From: Echinometra lucunter | Taxonomy: Eukaryota > Echinodermata > Echinoidea > Camarodonta > Echinometridae | Length of the DNA: 64,000 bases | Reading direction: 5' to 3' | NCBI GenBank assembly: GCA_029962745.1 | Contig: CM057159.1 | Location: 27,116,811 to 27,180,810 of the forward strand | Shown: piece after piece, positions 23,019-36,148 of the stretch | Layout: the number at the start of each line of letters is the position of its first letter | Numbering within the stretch: the stretch's first letter is position 1 | Made by a program: the position numbers and the translations under genes | Notes under the pieces: generated by a model | What the model was told of the DNA's origin: nothing | The model's database searches: none | The model's input: only the letters and a program-made list of their open reading frames with translations

Positions 23019-23979
23019 CCCTGATAGCAGACGGATGTCTTTAAGACGTCAAGAACTGGTCAGAAATTGGTCCACACGTCATATGTCGTATACACGACTA
23101 TTTTACAACAACCTTATGACGTCTTTATATAACCAAAATTTTCTCAAATTTGTTTGAACATAAGATGACATGTATTTTACGTCAAATGTTTACCACTTTT
23201 TAACGTTTTTTTTTAAAGACCAGAATAGACGTATTTTTACGTCATTATTTCCCACTTTATAACAGCTTTTTCAAGACCATAATATGACGTGTTTACGTCA
23301 GTTTTACGTCGTGATATGATTGTAATAGTTGATCATGACTCATGAATATTATGAATGACCAGAAATGACTAAACTTCGGGAAAAAAGGAAGATAACATTT
23401 GAATTTTAACATTTTATTCAATGATTGCACTGCTGATTTAATGAACAATGTACTTCCATGTTGAACACCATTCAGTTAATGTCATGGGCAGGGTATTTCA
23501 GAATGTATCAAGAAATTGTAATTTCTAACTGTTTTTTTTTTCAAGTACTACACTACAGTCCATATAAAGTAATGTCGATACAAAGCATCAGTAGTTAAGT
23601 ATAGGATGTAGGATGTTCGGATATAGGGCTAGTATAGGACGATCTATAGGCTAGAACATTACAAAGAGAAAACGTCATAACGTTGAATACATTCTAAAAT
23701 ATTTTATAAACCAGCTTTGAAGCTTGACGTCTTTATGATGTGATTTTTACCAGTCTGTGAGCTTCCTTTGGGTCGTAAAGACGTCATAAAGACAGGTTTT
23801 TTTTTTCCGACCAATATAATGTAAAATTGACGTAAAAATATGACGTCTTATGTTACGGTCGTGTGCTGGTGCAAAGTATCGTCTTAAAGACTTATGTTAT
23901 AATACGTAAATAAGATGTATGACACGACTTTAAAAAGACGTAAATATGATGTTATTCTTACCAGTCTCTGCTATCAGGG
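23019..23979. mobile_element. ACGTC-rich TIR element (copy B)
   Basis: Counterpart of 9925-10883 with both 13-bp ends intact. Confidence 0.7.
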
Positions 23980-24422
23980 TTGTAGCTTTTAAAACAAGCA
24001 ATATGCAAGAGATATAGCAAGATGTTGTACGGGTAATACATTATGTATGTATAATACATGTATATACATGTTTATGAAGAGTTTGCTTGCAAAAGGCCAT
24101 ATATCCACTTCCTAATTGGAGTGAATCAAGTTTTTTTCATGCGCACATTTTCATTGCTCATTCACCAAGTTCTTCTGCTATATTGAAGAGTCATCAGCAG
24201 AGGTAACGAAAATAACAATTAGAAAAAATCCTGCAGAAGTCCTGGATTTCATATGATTGTGTATGTATTTAAAAGGGAATCGATTTAATTCTGTAAGATA
24301 GAGGGATACAGGGCATTTTGCAAGAAAAACATTTGAATATTTAATATAGCTTCATATCAGCTTCATATTAAAAAAATTAAGAAGCCCAATCACTCCACTC
24401 TTATACTGCCCTATTCGGCAAG

Positions 24423-26070
24423 CATGGGTGTCGATTTGTGTTCGCGGGTTGGGGGGGGGGGGTGCCCAATGTGGAATATCCTCGGCCGCGGAGCAAAGAG
24501 ACCGAGCGGGGAAAGGGTGAGTAGGTTCAAACGTGAAGGATAGACTAAATAAGGGGGTGTATAGGATCTGTTTTTTTTTTTTTTTTTTTTTTTTGCTGCC
24601 CGTATCTCTGCACTATTATTCTAATCTACCGCTCCTCCAATTAACCGCACGAAAAAATTATTGTTTCAAACAAATATCGCAGAGGCACATCCTTAGTACT
24701 TGCATGAAAACTTTAGGGGACTTGAACTTTACTTACGGTATGAACCATCCCGTTAACCATCCCGTTTTATTTTGCGAGCGAGCGAAGCGAGCGAGCCGAA
24801 ATTCAACCTTCAAGCTATAAAAGAAATGTTATTTGTCCTCAAAGTAGGCCTACACTCAAGCAATATAAGATGTTTGACTAATTCAGCACCTCGCAGACTC
24901 AATTGTTTACTGCCATAAACCACCATATTGCAAATATTACAAGCAAGGGAGGCGAGACAGGGGAAACAACTCTTTTTGTGATGAAGTGTTTTGTTGTTAT
25001 TAAGGGCTGTAAAATATTGTCATCACATATTCGAGTGAGTGCAGCGAGAAAGGAATTCTTGATATAGCCTCAAAGATATCTAAAAAGTTTTTGATCACCT
25101 AACTGCGAGATATGATGCTTTTCGGCACGTCGCTTACCATCTAGCATCTGGAACCATTTTGTTATATCAGCGAGCGAAGCTAGCTACCGACAAAAACTCC
25201 ATTTCTTTCTAGTAAAACGTAGAATTTCCACCAAAATAAATTAGAAGAATTTAATGATGTACTATTTCCATGTGTTCGACAAAAGCTTTACATCACCGCT
25301 GTAAAAAGATTTATAATATTTGGACACATTGCTGAGGGAATAAGAGCGCTTGCCTCCCGATCTTAATATTATTGTTTCTTTAAGCGAGCGGAGCAAGCGA
25401 GCGAGAAAGGGCTATTTTTAAAATACTGAGAACACGTTCTAGTGTACTTTTACGCCCAACTTTATGATTTATGACGTATTTTTATCAGTAGCCTCCTTTC
25501 TCATAATTATTTGGTAAGATAGGAACAGGCTACTGGTTAAAAGGCCATTTTCTCATGAAAATTCTTCTGTTACGGGTCTTCTTCCCGTTCGACTCCTTGC
25601 AATTATATTACTAACAGTATACATTGAATAGAAAGACAAGATGAAAAACCAGTTCCTTTCATGATAAAATATTCACTGGCTTTGGCCTAAGATAACAAAA
25701 GAATTAAATGTGAGTATCATTATAGCAGACTATAGAAAGACAAGACGCAAACCGATTTGCTTTCATAAAGAGAGAATTTAAACCTCATTTAAGCGAGCGA
25801 GCGAAGCGAGCGAGCGCTGAAAGCCTTTTCCTTTTCCTTTCCCACTTAAAAATTGTTTATGTACTCTTTATATTCGCTTTGTCTTTGTCTTTGTTCTTTT
25901 GTTGTTTTTCCGGGAATTTACAGAAGGCTATTGATTATTGTTATTTTGTCATGGTGAAGTATGGGGGGGGGGGGGGGGGGAATGATTGCAACAGGGGCCA
26001 TCCCCTGACCAAAATATGGGAGATATGATCCCCCTAATCCCCCCCCCCCCCCCCCGGATCGACAACCCAT
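24423..26070. mobile_element. GCGA-island TIR element (copy B)
   Basis: Counterpart of 11331-12969. The right inverted repeat carries an extra A. GCGA islands at about 24773, 25165, 25380 and 25790. Confidence 0.6.
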
Positions 26071-26280
26071 GACGGCAAAGACTGCTCAAAATGGTTACCA
26101 CTTCCACCAGTGGAAAGCCTGCCACTCAAAGAGCCGCAACAGCATCAATTCTACGTAGTGATTTCATTTAGAGCGTCGGTAGCCTTTCATGACTTGATGG
26201 CGGTCATTTGCATATTCCGAAGACCTCATAGCATTTATCATCCTGGTCCATATTAATTACATAATTAGCAACAATATCTC

Positions 26281-26532
26281 TACAATTTCTAATAACAATC
26301 TAGTCTGATTTGACAGATTAACCGGATCAGCCGGGCACTAGCTATATTGCTAGTCAAGAATGACCAGAATCCTAGTCTTTTTACCAGAAACCGAGTCAAT
26401 TTTTGACTAGAAAACTGTTGGGTTCTACGTTATAAATTGATTGGAATTCTAGTCATTCGACTAGGCAATGTGCAGTGCCCGGCTGATTCGGTAATTATAG
26501 TCAAATCTGACTAGATTGTTTTTAGTGTGTAG
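26281..26532. mobile_element. Fold-back MITE (copy B)
   Basis: Counterpart of 13177-13428 with several single-base indels in both arms. Confidence 0.65.
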
Positions 26533-26888
26533 GGCGTTGGGGCATCTTTCAAAATTGGATGGGGGCACCAAAAAGAAAAAAAAAAAAATCGCCAAGCTTT
26601 TGTTTTTTTTTTTACATTGCTTTAATACGTATCATACTCTACAGCGAGCTTGTGGTATGAAAGAGTTGTTTTGAAAACGGCATTTCTGAGATGGAAAAAG
26701 TGACATTACATCTTATAGTGAAAAGTGGGCATTTATCAGAATTTATTGTAGTCATTATGGGATTTATCGAAATATGCATTGACTAGTCACGCATGGATTA
26801 GAAACCAACTTATCTAATCCTCATAGTGTGTTTTAGACGGAATTTTTCGACGACATTGAAAACCTACAAAACGGAAATTTTCACTAAC

Positions 26889-27104
26889 CAGATCCAGCCC
26901 CTACGCCATCATCTTCAATTCTCCTGCATTGTTATCAAGTGAAGCAGAAGGGATTTCATTGACCACAATGTCTGGGAACTCGTCATCAATCCAATTTTCT
27001 AATAATTGGAAGAAGTTTGAACGTTTTAGGAAGGCCTCATAGGACTTAGTGTAGTAGGATGGATCGTGGAACAAACTGCAAAACTTCTCTTGATGAGGAT
27101 CCAT
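26889..27104 (-). pseudogene. HNMT-like exon 1 (copy B, 1-nt deletion)
   Basis: 216 nt instead of 217: one C is missing (CGCCAT where the others have CGCCCAT), so the frame changes within the GVGAGS motif after GELKMM. Otherwise identical in protein to copy A. The donor is GTTAGT. Confidence 0.75.
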
Positions 27105-27694
27105 TATAGCAATAACCGTTAGCACTTTCTCAATTAAGAAACTCACTTGCAGGCTAAAGAAGGTGTAACACATTTTCACTGTCAACAGTGACCTTATTAA
27201 GTTATGTGAAAATCTATATTGAAGTGTTCATCTAATAAGCACAGACATTCACTGAATTAGTGTGACATGTAATAGTGGGTTTGACAATTTGCAAACCTGA
27301 AAAGTTCTTTCCGTTGAAGTTTTTTTTTCATTGATTCAGGTTCCAAGGTGTTTTATGAACATTTTTCAGCTTGGTTGCCCAAACAGCAGCTTTGAGCAAT
27401 TTGTTTAATTTGCATAAATTTATATGAATACAGGATATGCCAAGCATGACAACTTGGTACAGAATTTGTGACCTGAACTCCGTACTAATTGTGCATGTGC
27501 GGTGTTACGGAACATTAATAGCTTTGTCAGTCTCGTGAATTCAACCTGTGATCATGGCAATGAAACGAAACGGGGTACACTGATGTGTATACTTCCATTT
27601 ATTAGGAGCAGGTCTATCCGGCGCAAAAAAAGCAAGTTGATAATAGTACAAAAGCGTGATTTCTAATATTGTAAGGAAAAAAATAACGCTGAAA

Positions 27695-27941
27695 CAGGGG
27701 CGGCGCCGGCGTATTTTGATAGGGGGAGGGGGCAAAATGACCCATAGGTGAATTTATTGACGTTTTAAATGAACAGACATGGGTATTATAAAGTTGCAAG
27801 CCCCCGGCCTCTCTTTTCCCTCCGTCTTCTTTCTTCTTCCCCTCCTTTTTCGTCTTGTCTCCTCTTTTCCCCCCTTTTTTATCACTTGAAAAATCATAGG
27901 GGCATTCGCCCCCTGCCCCGCCCCCTGTAGCGCCGCCCCTG
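27695..27941. mobile_element. hAT MITE, CAGGGGCGGCGC ends (copy B)
   Basis: Counterpart of 14595-14836 with the same CGCTGAAA/CACTGAAA flanks. Confidence 0.75.
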
Positions 27942-28184
27942 CACTGAAATGATTTCCATGTCCCACAAACCCCAGTTGGATGTGCATCCATATCTGATTG
28001 TGTGTATTAAAATTAAGGTCGCTTTCGTTTTATTACAGGTTGCATTCACGAGATGGGCAACACTATTAGAGTTCCGTATCAGCGCACATACACAATTCAG
28101 TTTGAACATTCTGTGTAAGTTGTCTTTGCGTTGTACAACCTGTATGCATACAGATTTATGCAAATTATGCAAATTTACGCTAAG

Positions 28185-30220
28185 AAATTGTTTTTGGAAG
28201 GAACTTTTGCATATACTAGCTTATTTTGTCCGACATGTCCAATGTACTTCTCTTTTTGGCAAGCTACTCCTATTTGGTGTAACTCTGATGTGAAAATTGG
28301 AGGAAAGGGTATATTTTTAAAAGAATGGTAGGATAAGGGTATTCGTTTTATAAACGATTTATTAGATCACAAAGGACATATTTTAGTAAGAGAAGAGTGT
28401 GAAGAAAAGTTTTCAATCAAAATTCAGTTTCTGCATTATTATGCACTCTGTCAAATCATTAAATGCAATATAAACCTCAGTTAGAAAGTTGTAATATGCA
28501 GATATGAAAGTAAATGAACCATTATGCCCTGCATATGGGCAATTCCACAACATATGGGACACAGAGCTCAAAATTTGAAATCACACTGTGCCCTGTTAAT
28601 TCCAAATAAAAATCTAAAATTACTACAGGGTCTTCTTTTTGTTACAAATAAACATTTAAGATGAAAAAATCTTCAATTCAACCTTCTTACAGAGAATAAC
28701 ATAAACAAACAAAAATTTGCAAATATGGGACTATGGTCAAGGAAATGTGCTTTAAATGACTCTTATTCTTATATTTAGTCATTTTTATCAGATTTTTTTC
28801 ATCTAATTGATTTTAATGGATTACTTTAACAGATTTTGGGTAGTTAATGAGTGAAAAACTAATGGGAATGTGCAAAATCTACGTTGAATTTAAGTGTAAT
28901 GTTAGTTACGTAACGTCAGTTATCAGCATGTCTTCAGTAAATTGTTCATGGCACTAAACAAATTATTTAAATTGCTCATTATTTTGCACATCTCTTCCCA
29001 GGAACCTAGGTGTAATGTCAAATGAATTACATAATCCTTACAAGTCTGAGACATGAGATATATAAATTTGATTCTACACCATCATTTTCCATGTCCTTTT
29101 TGCGTAACATCAGTTACCGACACATTTTCGCTTTCTGTGTGATAAGAAATGCAGTTTGAGATAAAAACTGTCCATGTGTTTCTTCACCATTATCAAGTTA
29201 TTTGTCTATAGTAATTAAAAGCCAAAGCAAGTGTCATTCACAAAACTACAATATAAACAATACCACTAGTACTCTATCTTGGTACGTCAGTTACCGTGGA
29301 ATTGCCCATTATATGTTTCAAACTTATTGAAAGATAAAAAAGGATGTAGACTTATTTATCATATCATGTTGAAAGAAAGTGACGATCATTTGCATATACT
29401 ATGTAATAGGTGGCACGCAGATGGTATAGTATTTGATGATAGAAATATCCAGTTTTTATTTTAGGGCGTTGTTTTCGATACATACAACAGTACGGGTATT
29501 TTCAGTACAGACTTTTGAATAGAATATTGTATTTGAATAAAGATCTTGTGAAATTTAAAATAAATATATATAGGAATTGTTCCTTTTGTGGAAGAGAAGA
29601 TGAAGATATTGTACATTTTTTCTACTCTTGTAACGTAACTAAATTTATTTGGGATTATTTGCTTGATTGGTTATATAACGTAACACGCTGTAGAATAAAA
29701 CTTTCTTTAATTCATATTTTGTTAGGTTTCATGGAAAAAATAAATGATGCTTTAAAACTGTGTATTGATTTGGACAAAACGACAATTATATTTTTCTCGA
29801 ATACAAAAAATTTATACCGTCCTTCCATAGAATTAAAACAACACATCAGGGATAGTTACACAAATGAAAGGCAAGTTAGCATACTTGCCAACAAAACCGA
29901 TAAATTTGATTTAAAAATGGAAAAATTTTGAAAGGATATTACTGTTTAGAATAACTTTGTTGCACTTTCCAAATCATTCAACGTTAGTAGCAGTATGGCA
30001 TTGTCTATTATGTATGTATTTTTGTACATGTATAAATTATTATTCTCATTATTATTTATATTACGTTATGTTTTCAATAATCGCCTTTTACTATTGATAT
30101 TCGTCATGTATAATTTTTATTTCATTTTATTTTATGATATTCCTTTGTATATTGTACAAATATGTTGTTGACTTGTGTTGAATAATATGGCCGTCGGAGG
30201 GTCCAAAAAAAAAGAAAAAA
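28185..30220 (+). pseudogene. 5'-truncated Tx1/L1-like LINE 3' end (copy B)
   Basis: Counterpart of 15085-17110. The longest surviving frame is 29515-29931 (138 aa), containing CSFCGREDEDIVHFFYSC and FIWDYLLDWLY. It ends in an A-rich tail near 30205-30220. Confidence 0.75.
28537..29307. mobile_element. 770-bp MITE, GGGCAATTCCAC ends (copy B)
   Basis: Counterpart of 15438-16207. Both 12-bp ends are intact. Confidence 0.75.
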
Positions 30221-30486
30221 AAAATTACGAAAATTGCTTAAAGTTTCTGTTTGGGCAACCAAGCTGAAAATGTTCATAGACCACATAGGATCATAAATCA
30301 GCCAAAAAAAAACTTCAACGGAAAGAACTTTTCTAGGTTACACTGATATCTCATAATAGGTCCATGGTCAAACCGACTATATGAGGTAGTCTTGAACCAC
30401 GACTGCATGCTAGCTCTTTTCTTTTTTCTTTTTTTTTAAATTAACAGACCAAGGATATAAATTGACTATTCTAACAGTGATATGTT

Positions 30487-30519
<33 letters not shown>

Positions 30520-31296
30520 ATTTGTTTTCTTTGTCAAGGGAGAGAAATATTAAGCATTTCTTGTTCAAGGACAGATTATTGAATGTCTATTAGGCTATAT
30601 GCCTACTTTGTATATAGTCATTGCTTATGTTGATGCTTATCATTCTTATTCATCATCATTGCAATAGCCCGCAGTTACTTGTTACTAACTCTGACCATGT
30701 ATTTGTTCTATTGCAAAGAATTTCGGTGACTGCCCCCCCCCCCCATTTGCATTTTGTTATGCCGGAGTGACCTAGGTTTTTTGTTTAACCGAAAGCCTAG
30801 GAGATGTACTTCAATGGCTGGTAATTAGATGGCATATTAAAAGGGTGAGGGATTGTGTGAAGCGGACAAGTGCGGGTAAAGGCGATAAATTTGGGGTGCG
30901 TTATATTGGAGAGCGATGCACGAGTACCAATTTAGTTTTTCCGAGACGAAAGGGGAAAAACAGACCCCCCCCCCCCAAAAAAAAAAAAACCAACAACAAA
31001 ACATCAGCAAACATACATATATACATACATACAAATAAGTAAATTTTGGAAAAATATTCGATTGGAATTATTCAATTTTATACAAAATAAGAGAAAAATT
31101 TGTGACGAAAATAGTCAATTCTGACTACTGCCAAATAAAACCAAATTAACAACAACAACAACTTTGCTTTTTCTTATTCTCTACCTTATACTCTAAACGC
31201 AAGCAATACATTGTGATGGCAAGACAAGCCTCACCATCACAGACGTACTGCTTGGCGTTGAGCTTTCGAGGTGGAAAGAGCTTTATATACAGAAAG

Positions 31297-31333
<37 letters not shown>

Positions 31334-31554
31334 CAGGCTGCTGTGATTAAAGGCTAAATATCAAAGAGGTGGGGGGGGGGGGGGGGGGACCCGCCGCAGC
31401 AAGAGGCATATTTTTTTTCCTCCCGGTGGCAAAAATCTTAGAACCAATCAAATTATCTGAAAGATAGCGCAAAACATGACGTCATGAGTTTGTCTGCGCA
31501 ACTCTTGTCACTGTGGACAGTGAAAAAGGTGTACAACTGTGTTTCTTTAGCCGG

Positions 31555-31983
31555 TGTCATAACAGATTTGTTCCGGGCTGGCGATTGGATCCTTTGGAAC
31601 CAATCGCCTGAATGTTCACCGGCCGATTGGAACCGCCTCGGTCCAATCGATGCGATAGTCATAGTCATTTCAACCTACTCAAAGTCTCTGCAAAGTGCAT
31701 GCTTATTTTTCATACCTAACAGTTAATTAACCCGTCTACGCGTCTTGTAGCCCCCTACATTGAATTTGCAGCCAATCAAAATGGGTTTTCCTAAAGTTAA
31801 GGGGCCGTTAATCGTATGTACTGTAGAGTCAGCTGTGTGTACGATAATTTTCTTTTTAAAAAACGATAATTTTGACTCTCTAGTATACGATAACACAGCA
31901 TTTGAACCTGACAACACTGTTCCGGGGAACGAAACGACTAGTCGTTTCGTTCCTCCGGAACCCGGAACAAATCTTTTGTGACA
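31555..31983. mobile_element. CCGG-flanked MITE (copy B)
   Basis: Counterpart of 18438-18863, with CCGG on both sides. Confidence 0.65.
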
Positions 31984-32030
31984 CCGGCAAGTGAGTTTCT
32001 TACTTGATGGTGTTAACGGTTATTACTTTA

Positions 32031-32230
32031 ATGAATCCTTATCAAGAGAAGTTTTGCAGTTTGTTCCATGATCCATCCTACTTCACTAAGTCCCATGAGG
32101 CCTTCCTAAAACGTTCAAACTTCTTCCAATTATTAGAAAATATGGATTGATGACGAGTTCCCAGACGTTGTGGGTCAATAAAGTTGCTTCTGCTTCATGT
32201 ATATAATGTAAGAGAATTGAAGATGATGGG
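32031..32230 (+). pseudogene. Inverted pseudo-exon 1 (copy B)
   Basis: Counterpart of 18911-19110: ATG at 32031, the same early stop after LLENMD. Confidence 0.75.
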
Positions 32231-32411
32231 AGTAAATATTATTGTTTCTTTAAGCGAGCGGAGCAAGCGAGCGAGAAAGGGCTATTTATAAAATACTGAG
32301 AACATGAACTAGTGTACTGTTACTCAAACTTTATGATTTTATGAACGTATTTTTATCAGTATCCTCCTTTCTCATAATTATTTGGTAAGATAGGAACAGG
32401 CTACTGGTTAT

Positions 32412-32748
32412 AGGCCATTTTCTCATGAAAATTCTTCTGTTATGGGTCTTCTTCCCGTTCGACTCCTTGCAGTTATATTACTAACAGTATTACATTGAAT
32501 AGAAAGACAATATGCAAACCACTTTCCTTTCATAATAAAATATTCACTGGCTTTGGCCAAGATAACAAAAATATTAAATAGGCCATTTTCTCATGAAAAT
32601 TCTTCTGTTATGGGTCTTCTTCCCGTTCGACTCCTTGCAGTTATATTACTAACAGTATTACATTGAATAGAAAGACAATATGCAAACCACTTTCCTTTCA
32701 TCATAAAATATTCACTGGCTTTGGCTAAGATAACAAAAATATTAAATG
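32412..32748 (+). repeat. Tandem duplication, about 168-bp unit x2 (copy B)
   Basis: Units 32412-32579 and 32580-32748. Counterpart of 19291-19622. Confidence 0.8.
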
Positions 32749-33253
32749 CGAGTATCATTATAGCATACTATAGAAAGACAAGATGCAAACCGATTTGCTT
32801 TCATAAAGATAGAATTATAACCTCATTGGTAGCGAGCGAGCGCTGAAAGCCTTTTCCTTTTCCTTTCCCCCTTAAAAATTGTTTATGTACTCTTTATTCT
32901 CTTTGTCTTTGTCTTTGCTTCTGTTTGTTTTTCGGGAATTACAGGAGGCTATGATATTTTTTTTTCATGGTGAATTATTGGGGGGGGGGGGGGGGGGGAA
33001 TGATTGCACAGGCCATCCCCCTGACCAAAATATGGGGGGATATATCCCCCCATTCCCCCCCCCCCCCCCCGGGATCGACACCCACGACGGCAAGACTGCT
33101 TAAATGGTTACCTCCCACCAGTGGAAAGCCTGCCACTCAAAGCCGCAACAGCATCAATTCTATATAGTGATTTCATTTTAGAGCGTCGGTAGCCTTTCTT
33201 GACTTGATGCGGTCATTTGCATATTCCGAAGACCTCATAGCATTTATCATCCT

Positions 33254-33462
33254 GTCATTTTGACTAGCAATATTGCTAGTGCCTGGCTGATCCGGTAATC
33301 TAGTCAAATCAGACTAGATTGTTATTAGAATGTAGTAGATATTGTTGCTATGTAATTACCATACATAGCAACAATATCTACTACATTCTAATAACAATCT
33401 AGTCTGATTTGACTAGATTACCGGATCAGCCACGCACTAGCAATATTGCTAGTCAAAATGAC
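33254..33462. repeat. 209-bp near-perfect palindrome
   Basis: Two arms of about 102 bp, differing at one visible position (GCCTGG vs CCACGC on the complementary arm), flank a spacer of a few bases around 33355-33360. The right arm is the normal left part of the fold-back MITE plus its flank; the left arm is an inverted extra copy found at no other site here. At the equivalent position (about 53388) copy C shows ordinary single sequence. Confidence 0.85.
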
Positions 33463-33633
33463 CAGAATCCTAGTCATTTTTACCAGAATCCGAGTCAATT
33501 TTTGACTAGAAAACTGTTGGTTCTACGTTATAAAATTGATTGGAAATCTGGTCATTTCGACTAGCAATAGTGCAAGTGCCCGGCTGATTCGGTAATTATA
33601 GTCAAATCTGACTAGATTGTTTTTAGAGTGTAG
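33463..33633. mobile_element. Remainder of fold-back MITE (second block, B)
   Basis: Continues from the palindrome's right arm to the normal right end of the fold-back element. Confidence 0.65.
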
Positions 33634-33978
33634 GGCGTTGGGGCATCTTTCAAAATTGGATGGGGGCACCAAATAAAAAAAAAATGCCAGCTTTTTTTTT
33701 TACATTGCTTTAATACGTATCATACTCTACAGCGAGCTTGTGGTTTGAAAGAGTTGTTTTGAAATGGCATTTCTGAGAATTGAAAAGTGACATTACATCT
33801 TAATATAGTGAAAAGTGGGCATTTATCAGAATTTATTGTAGTCATTATTGGATGTTATCGAAATATGCATTGACTATCACGCATGGATTAGAAACCAACT
33901 GAATCTAATCCTCATAGTGTGTTTTAGACGGAATTTTTCGACGACATTGAAACCTACAAAACGGAAACTTTCACTTAC

Positions 33979-34195
33979 CAGATCCAGCCCCTACGCCCAT
34001 CATCTTCAATTCTCCTGCATTGTTATCAAGTGAAGCAGAAGTGATTTCATTGACCACAATGTCTGGGAACTCGTCATCAATCCAATTTTCTAATAATTGG
34101 AAGAAGTTTGAACGTTTTAGGAAGGCCTCATAGGACTTAGTGTAGTAGGATGGATCGTGGAACAAACTGCAAAACTTCTCTTGATGAGGATCCAT
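33979..34195 (-). CDS. HNMT-like first exon, second block of B (intact)
   Basis: 217 nt, open, same 72 residues as copy A except Thr for Pro at residue 52 or nearby (EITSASL vs EIPSASL). The donor is consensus GTAAGT, unlike GTTAGT in the first blocks. The nearest downstream exon 2 on this strand is the broken one at 22571-22902. Confidence 0.72.
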
Positions 34196-34658
34196 TATAG
34201 CAATAACCGTTAGCACTTTCTCAATTAAGAAACTCACTTGCAGGCTAAAAAAGGTGTACACCTGTCAACAGTGACCTTATTAAAGTTATGTGAAAATCTG
34301 TATTGAAGTTTTCATCCAATGAGCACAGACATTCACTGAATTAGTGTGACAGGTAATAGTGGTTTGACAATTTGCAAACCTAGAAAAGTTCTTTCCGTTG
34401 AAGTTACACAGAATTTGTGAACTGAACTCCGTACTAATTGTACATGTGCGGTGTTACCGAACATTAATAGCTTTGTCAATCTCGTGAATTCACCCTGTGA
34501 TCATGGCAATGAAACGAAACGGGGTACACTGATGTGTATACTTCCATTCATTAGGAGCAGGTCTATCCGGCGCAAAAAATACACTCACAACAGATAAGCA
34601 AGTTGATAATAGTACAAAAGCGTGATTTCTAATTGTAAGGAAAAAAATAACGCTGAAA

Positions 34659-34913
34659 CAGGGGCGGCGCCGGCGTATTTTGATAGGGGGGGCAAAATGA
34701 CCCATAGGTGAATTTATTGACGTTTTAAATGAACAGACATGGGTATTATAAAGTTGCAAGCCCCCGGCCTCTCTTTTTCCTCCGTCTTCTTTCTTCTTCC
34801 CCTCCTTTTTCGTCTTGTCTCCTCTTTTCCCCCCTTTTTTATCACTTGAAAAATCATAGGGGGATTCACCCCCTGCCCCCCCCCCCCCCCGGCCCCCTGT
34901 AGCGCCGCCCCTG
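34659..34913. mobile_element. hAT MITE, second block of B
   Basis: Same ends and left flank CGCTGAAA; the right flank CACTGAA runs straight into the SINE. Confidence 0.7.
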
Positions 34914-34920
34914 CACTGAA

Positions 34921-35301
34921 GAGGGAGCGAGTTGGCTCAGTCGGTTAAGCGTCTGCCTTTCGAACCAAAAGACCGTGGGTTCGAGTCCAGCCAAGGCGGA
35001 TGACTGAAGCCTACGTTGTGTGTTATCGTGCCCCTCCCCTGTTTCATAGACGCAAGTTATGCTACAGTGGAAAACGCTCCGTCCCTCGGATAGGACGTTA
35101 AATGGAGGTCCCGTGTAAAGGAGAGTCACCACCTTTGCACGTTAAAGATCTCACTGCACTATTCGTATAAGAGTAGGGGGAAACCCCGGTGTATGTGGTC
35201 CACCTGCAAACCCCCAATCAGTGATATCGGGAGGAGAGACCTCAGGGTTATACAGTGATTCAATTCGCTTTTCCCCTCCCAGGCACAGGTGACGCCAAAT
35301 C

Positions 35302-35372
<71 letters not shown>

Positions 35373-35383
35373 TAATAATAATC
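34921..35383 (+). mobile_element. tRNA-derived SINE with (AAT)n tail (B)
   Basis: The tRNA-like head has an A box TGGCTCAGTCGG (34933-34944) and a B box GGTTCGAGTCC (34978-34988), the RNA polymerase III internal promoter. A body of about 290 bp follows, including GACGTTAAATGGAGGTCCCG, then an AAT-repeat tail from about 35311. It depends on a partner LINE for movement. The same SINE lies at 54971. Confidence 0.85.
34933..34988 (+). promoter_or_regulatory. Pol III A and B boxes of the SINE
   Basis: A box 34933-34944 and B box 34978-34988, 33 bp apart, matching TRGYNNARNNGG and GGTTCGANNCC. The tRNA cloverleaf is not kept outside these boxes, so I do not call a functional tRNA. Confidence 0.8.
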
Positions 35384-35509
35384 CTCCCGGTGGCAAAAAT
35401 CTTAGAACCAATCAAATTATCTGAAAGATAGCGCAAAATTATGACGTCATGAGTTTGTCTGCGCAGCTCTTGTCACTGTGGACAGTGAAAAAGGTGTATC
35501 TTTAGCCGG

Positions 35510-35670
35510 TGTCATAACAGATTTGTTCCGGGCAGGCGATTGGATCCTTTGGAACCAATCGCCTGAATGTTCACCGACCGATTGGATCCGCCTCGGTCCA
35601 ATCGATGCGATAGTCTACTCAAAGTCTCTGCAAAGTGCATGCTTATTTTGCATACCTAACAGTTAATTAA
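35510..35670. mobile_element. CCGG-flanked MITE, left part, cut by Harbinger (B)
   Basis: The left part of the element seen whole at 31555-31983. The Harbinger element enters after CAGTTAATTAA, giving an occupied site for comparison with empty ones in the other copies. Confidence 0.7.
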
Positions 35671-36148
35671 GGCCCGGTCCCACTGGTGTGAGGATTAATT
35701 GCGCATGAATAGCGTATACAAATTTCGGGCGTTCGTTGTCGTCCGCAACAGAATTGACCAAAAATGACTAATTTCTAAGTATGAATTAGGGATATATTGA
35801 TAATGTACAGCGAAGATATGACGAATAAAAACGGATATTTCACGAATGAAAGCGAATACGAGTGCGGATGCTCTCCCATGAGAAGTATAACTGGTAAATG
35901 TTGACGAATGTATTGCAAACATTGCGGACATATAACGAACAATCACGGATGTATAACGTATGTATTGAGGAAACGGATCGGATGCATTGCGATTATTACG
36001 GATGTATTGAGAATGTATTGCGCAAGTGTTGCGGAAACAGGGGTTGTATTGCGTATGCGCGGCATCTGATTTGCGGTCATACAAAAGGAGCACACGGGTT
36101 TTTCGGCAAATTCGGCATCACTATTCATTCCAACGCCAAAACGACAAC

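Larger units (their letters stand above)
20276..35670. repeat. Segmental repeat copy B
   Basis: Collinear with copy A from its LINE tail on, then continues through a second exon-1 block, SINE and AAT run to the Harbinger insertion. Single-base indels relative to A and C are frequent, especially at about 25440-26850. Confidence 0.9.

Noticed and set aside
30845..31042. Possible exon CVKRTSAGKGDKFGVRYIGE
   Set aside because: Repeated in A, B and C, but no family recognised, no splice sites convincing, and it runs into homopolymers.
34921..34995. Functional tRNA gene
   Set aside because: A and B boxes are present but the acceptor stem and cloverleaf are not; the sequence continues into a SINE body with a repeat tail.
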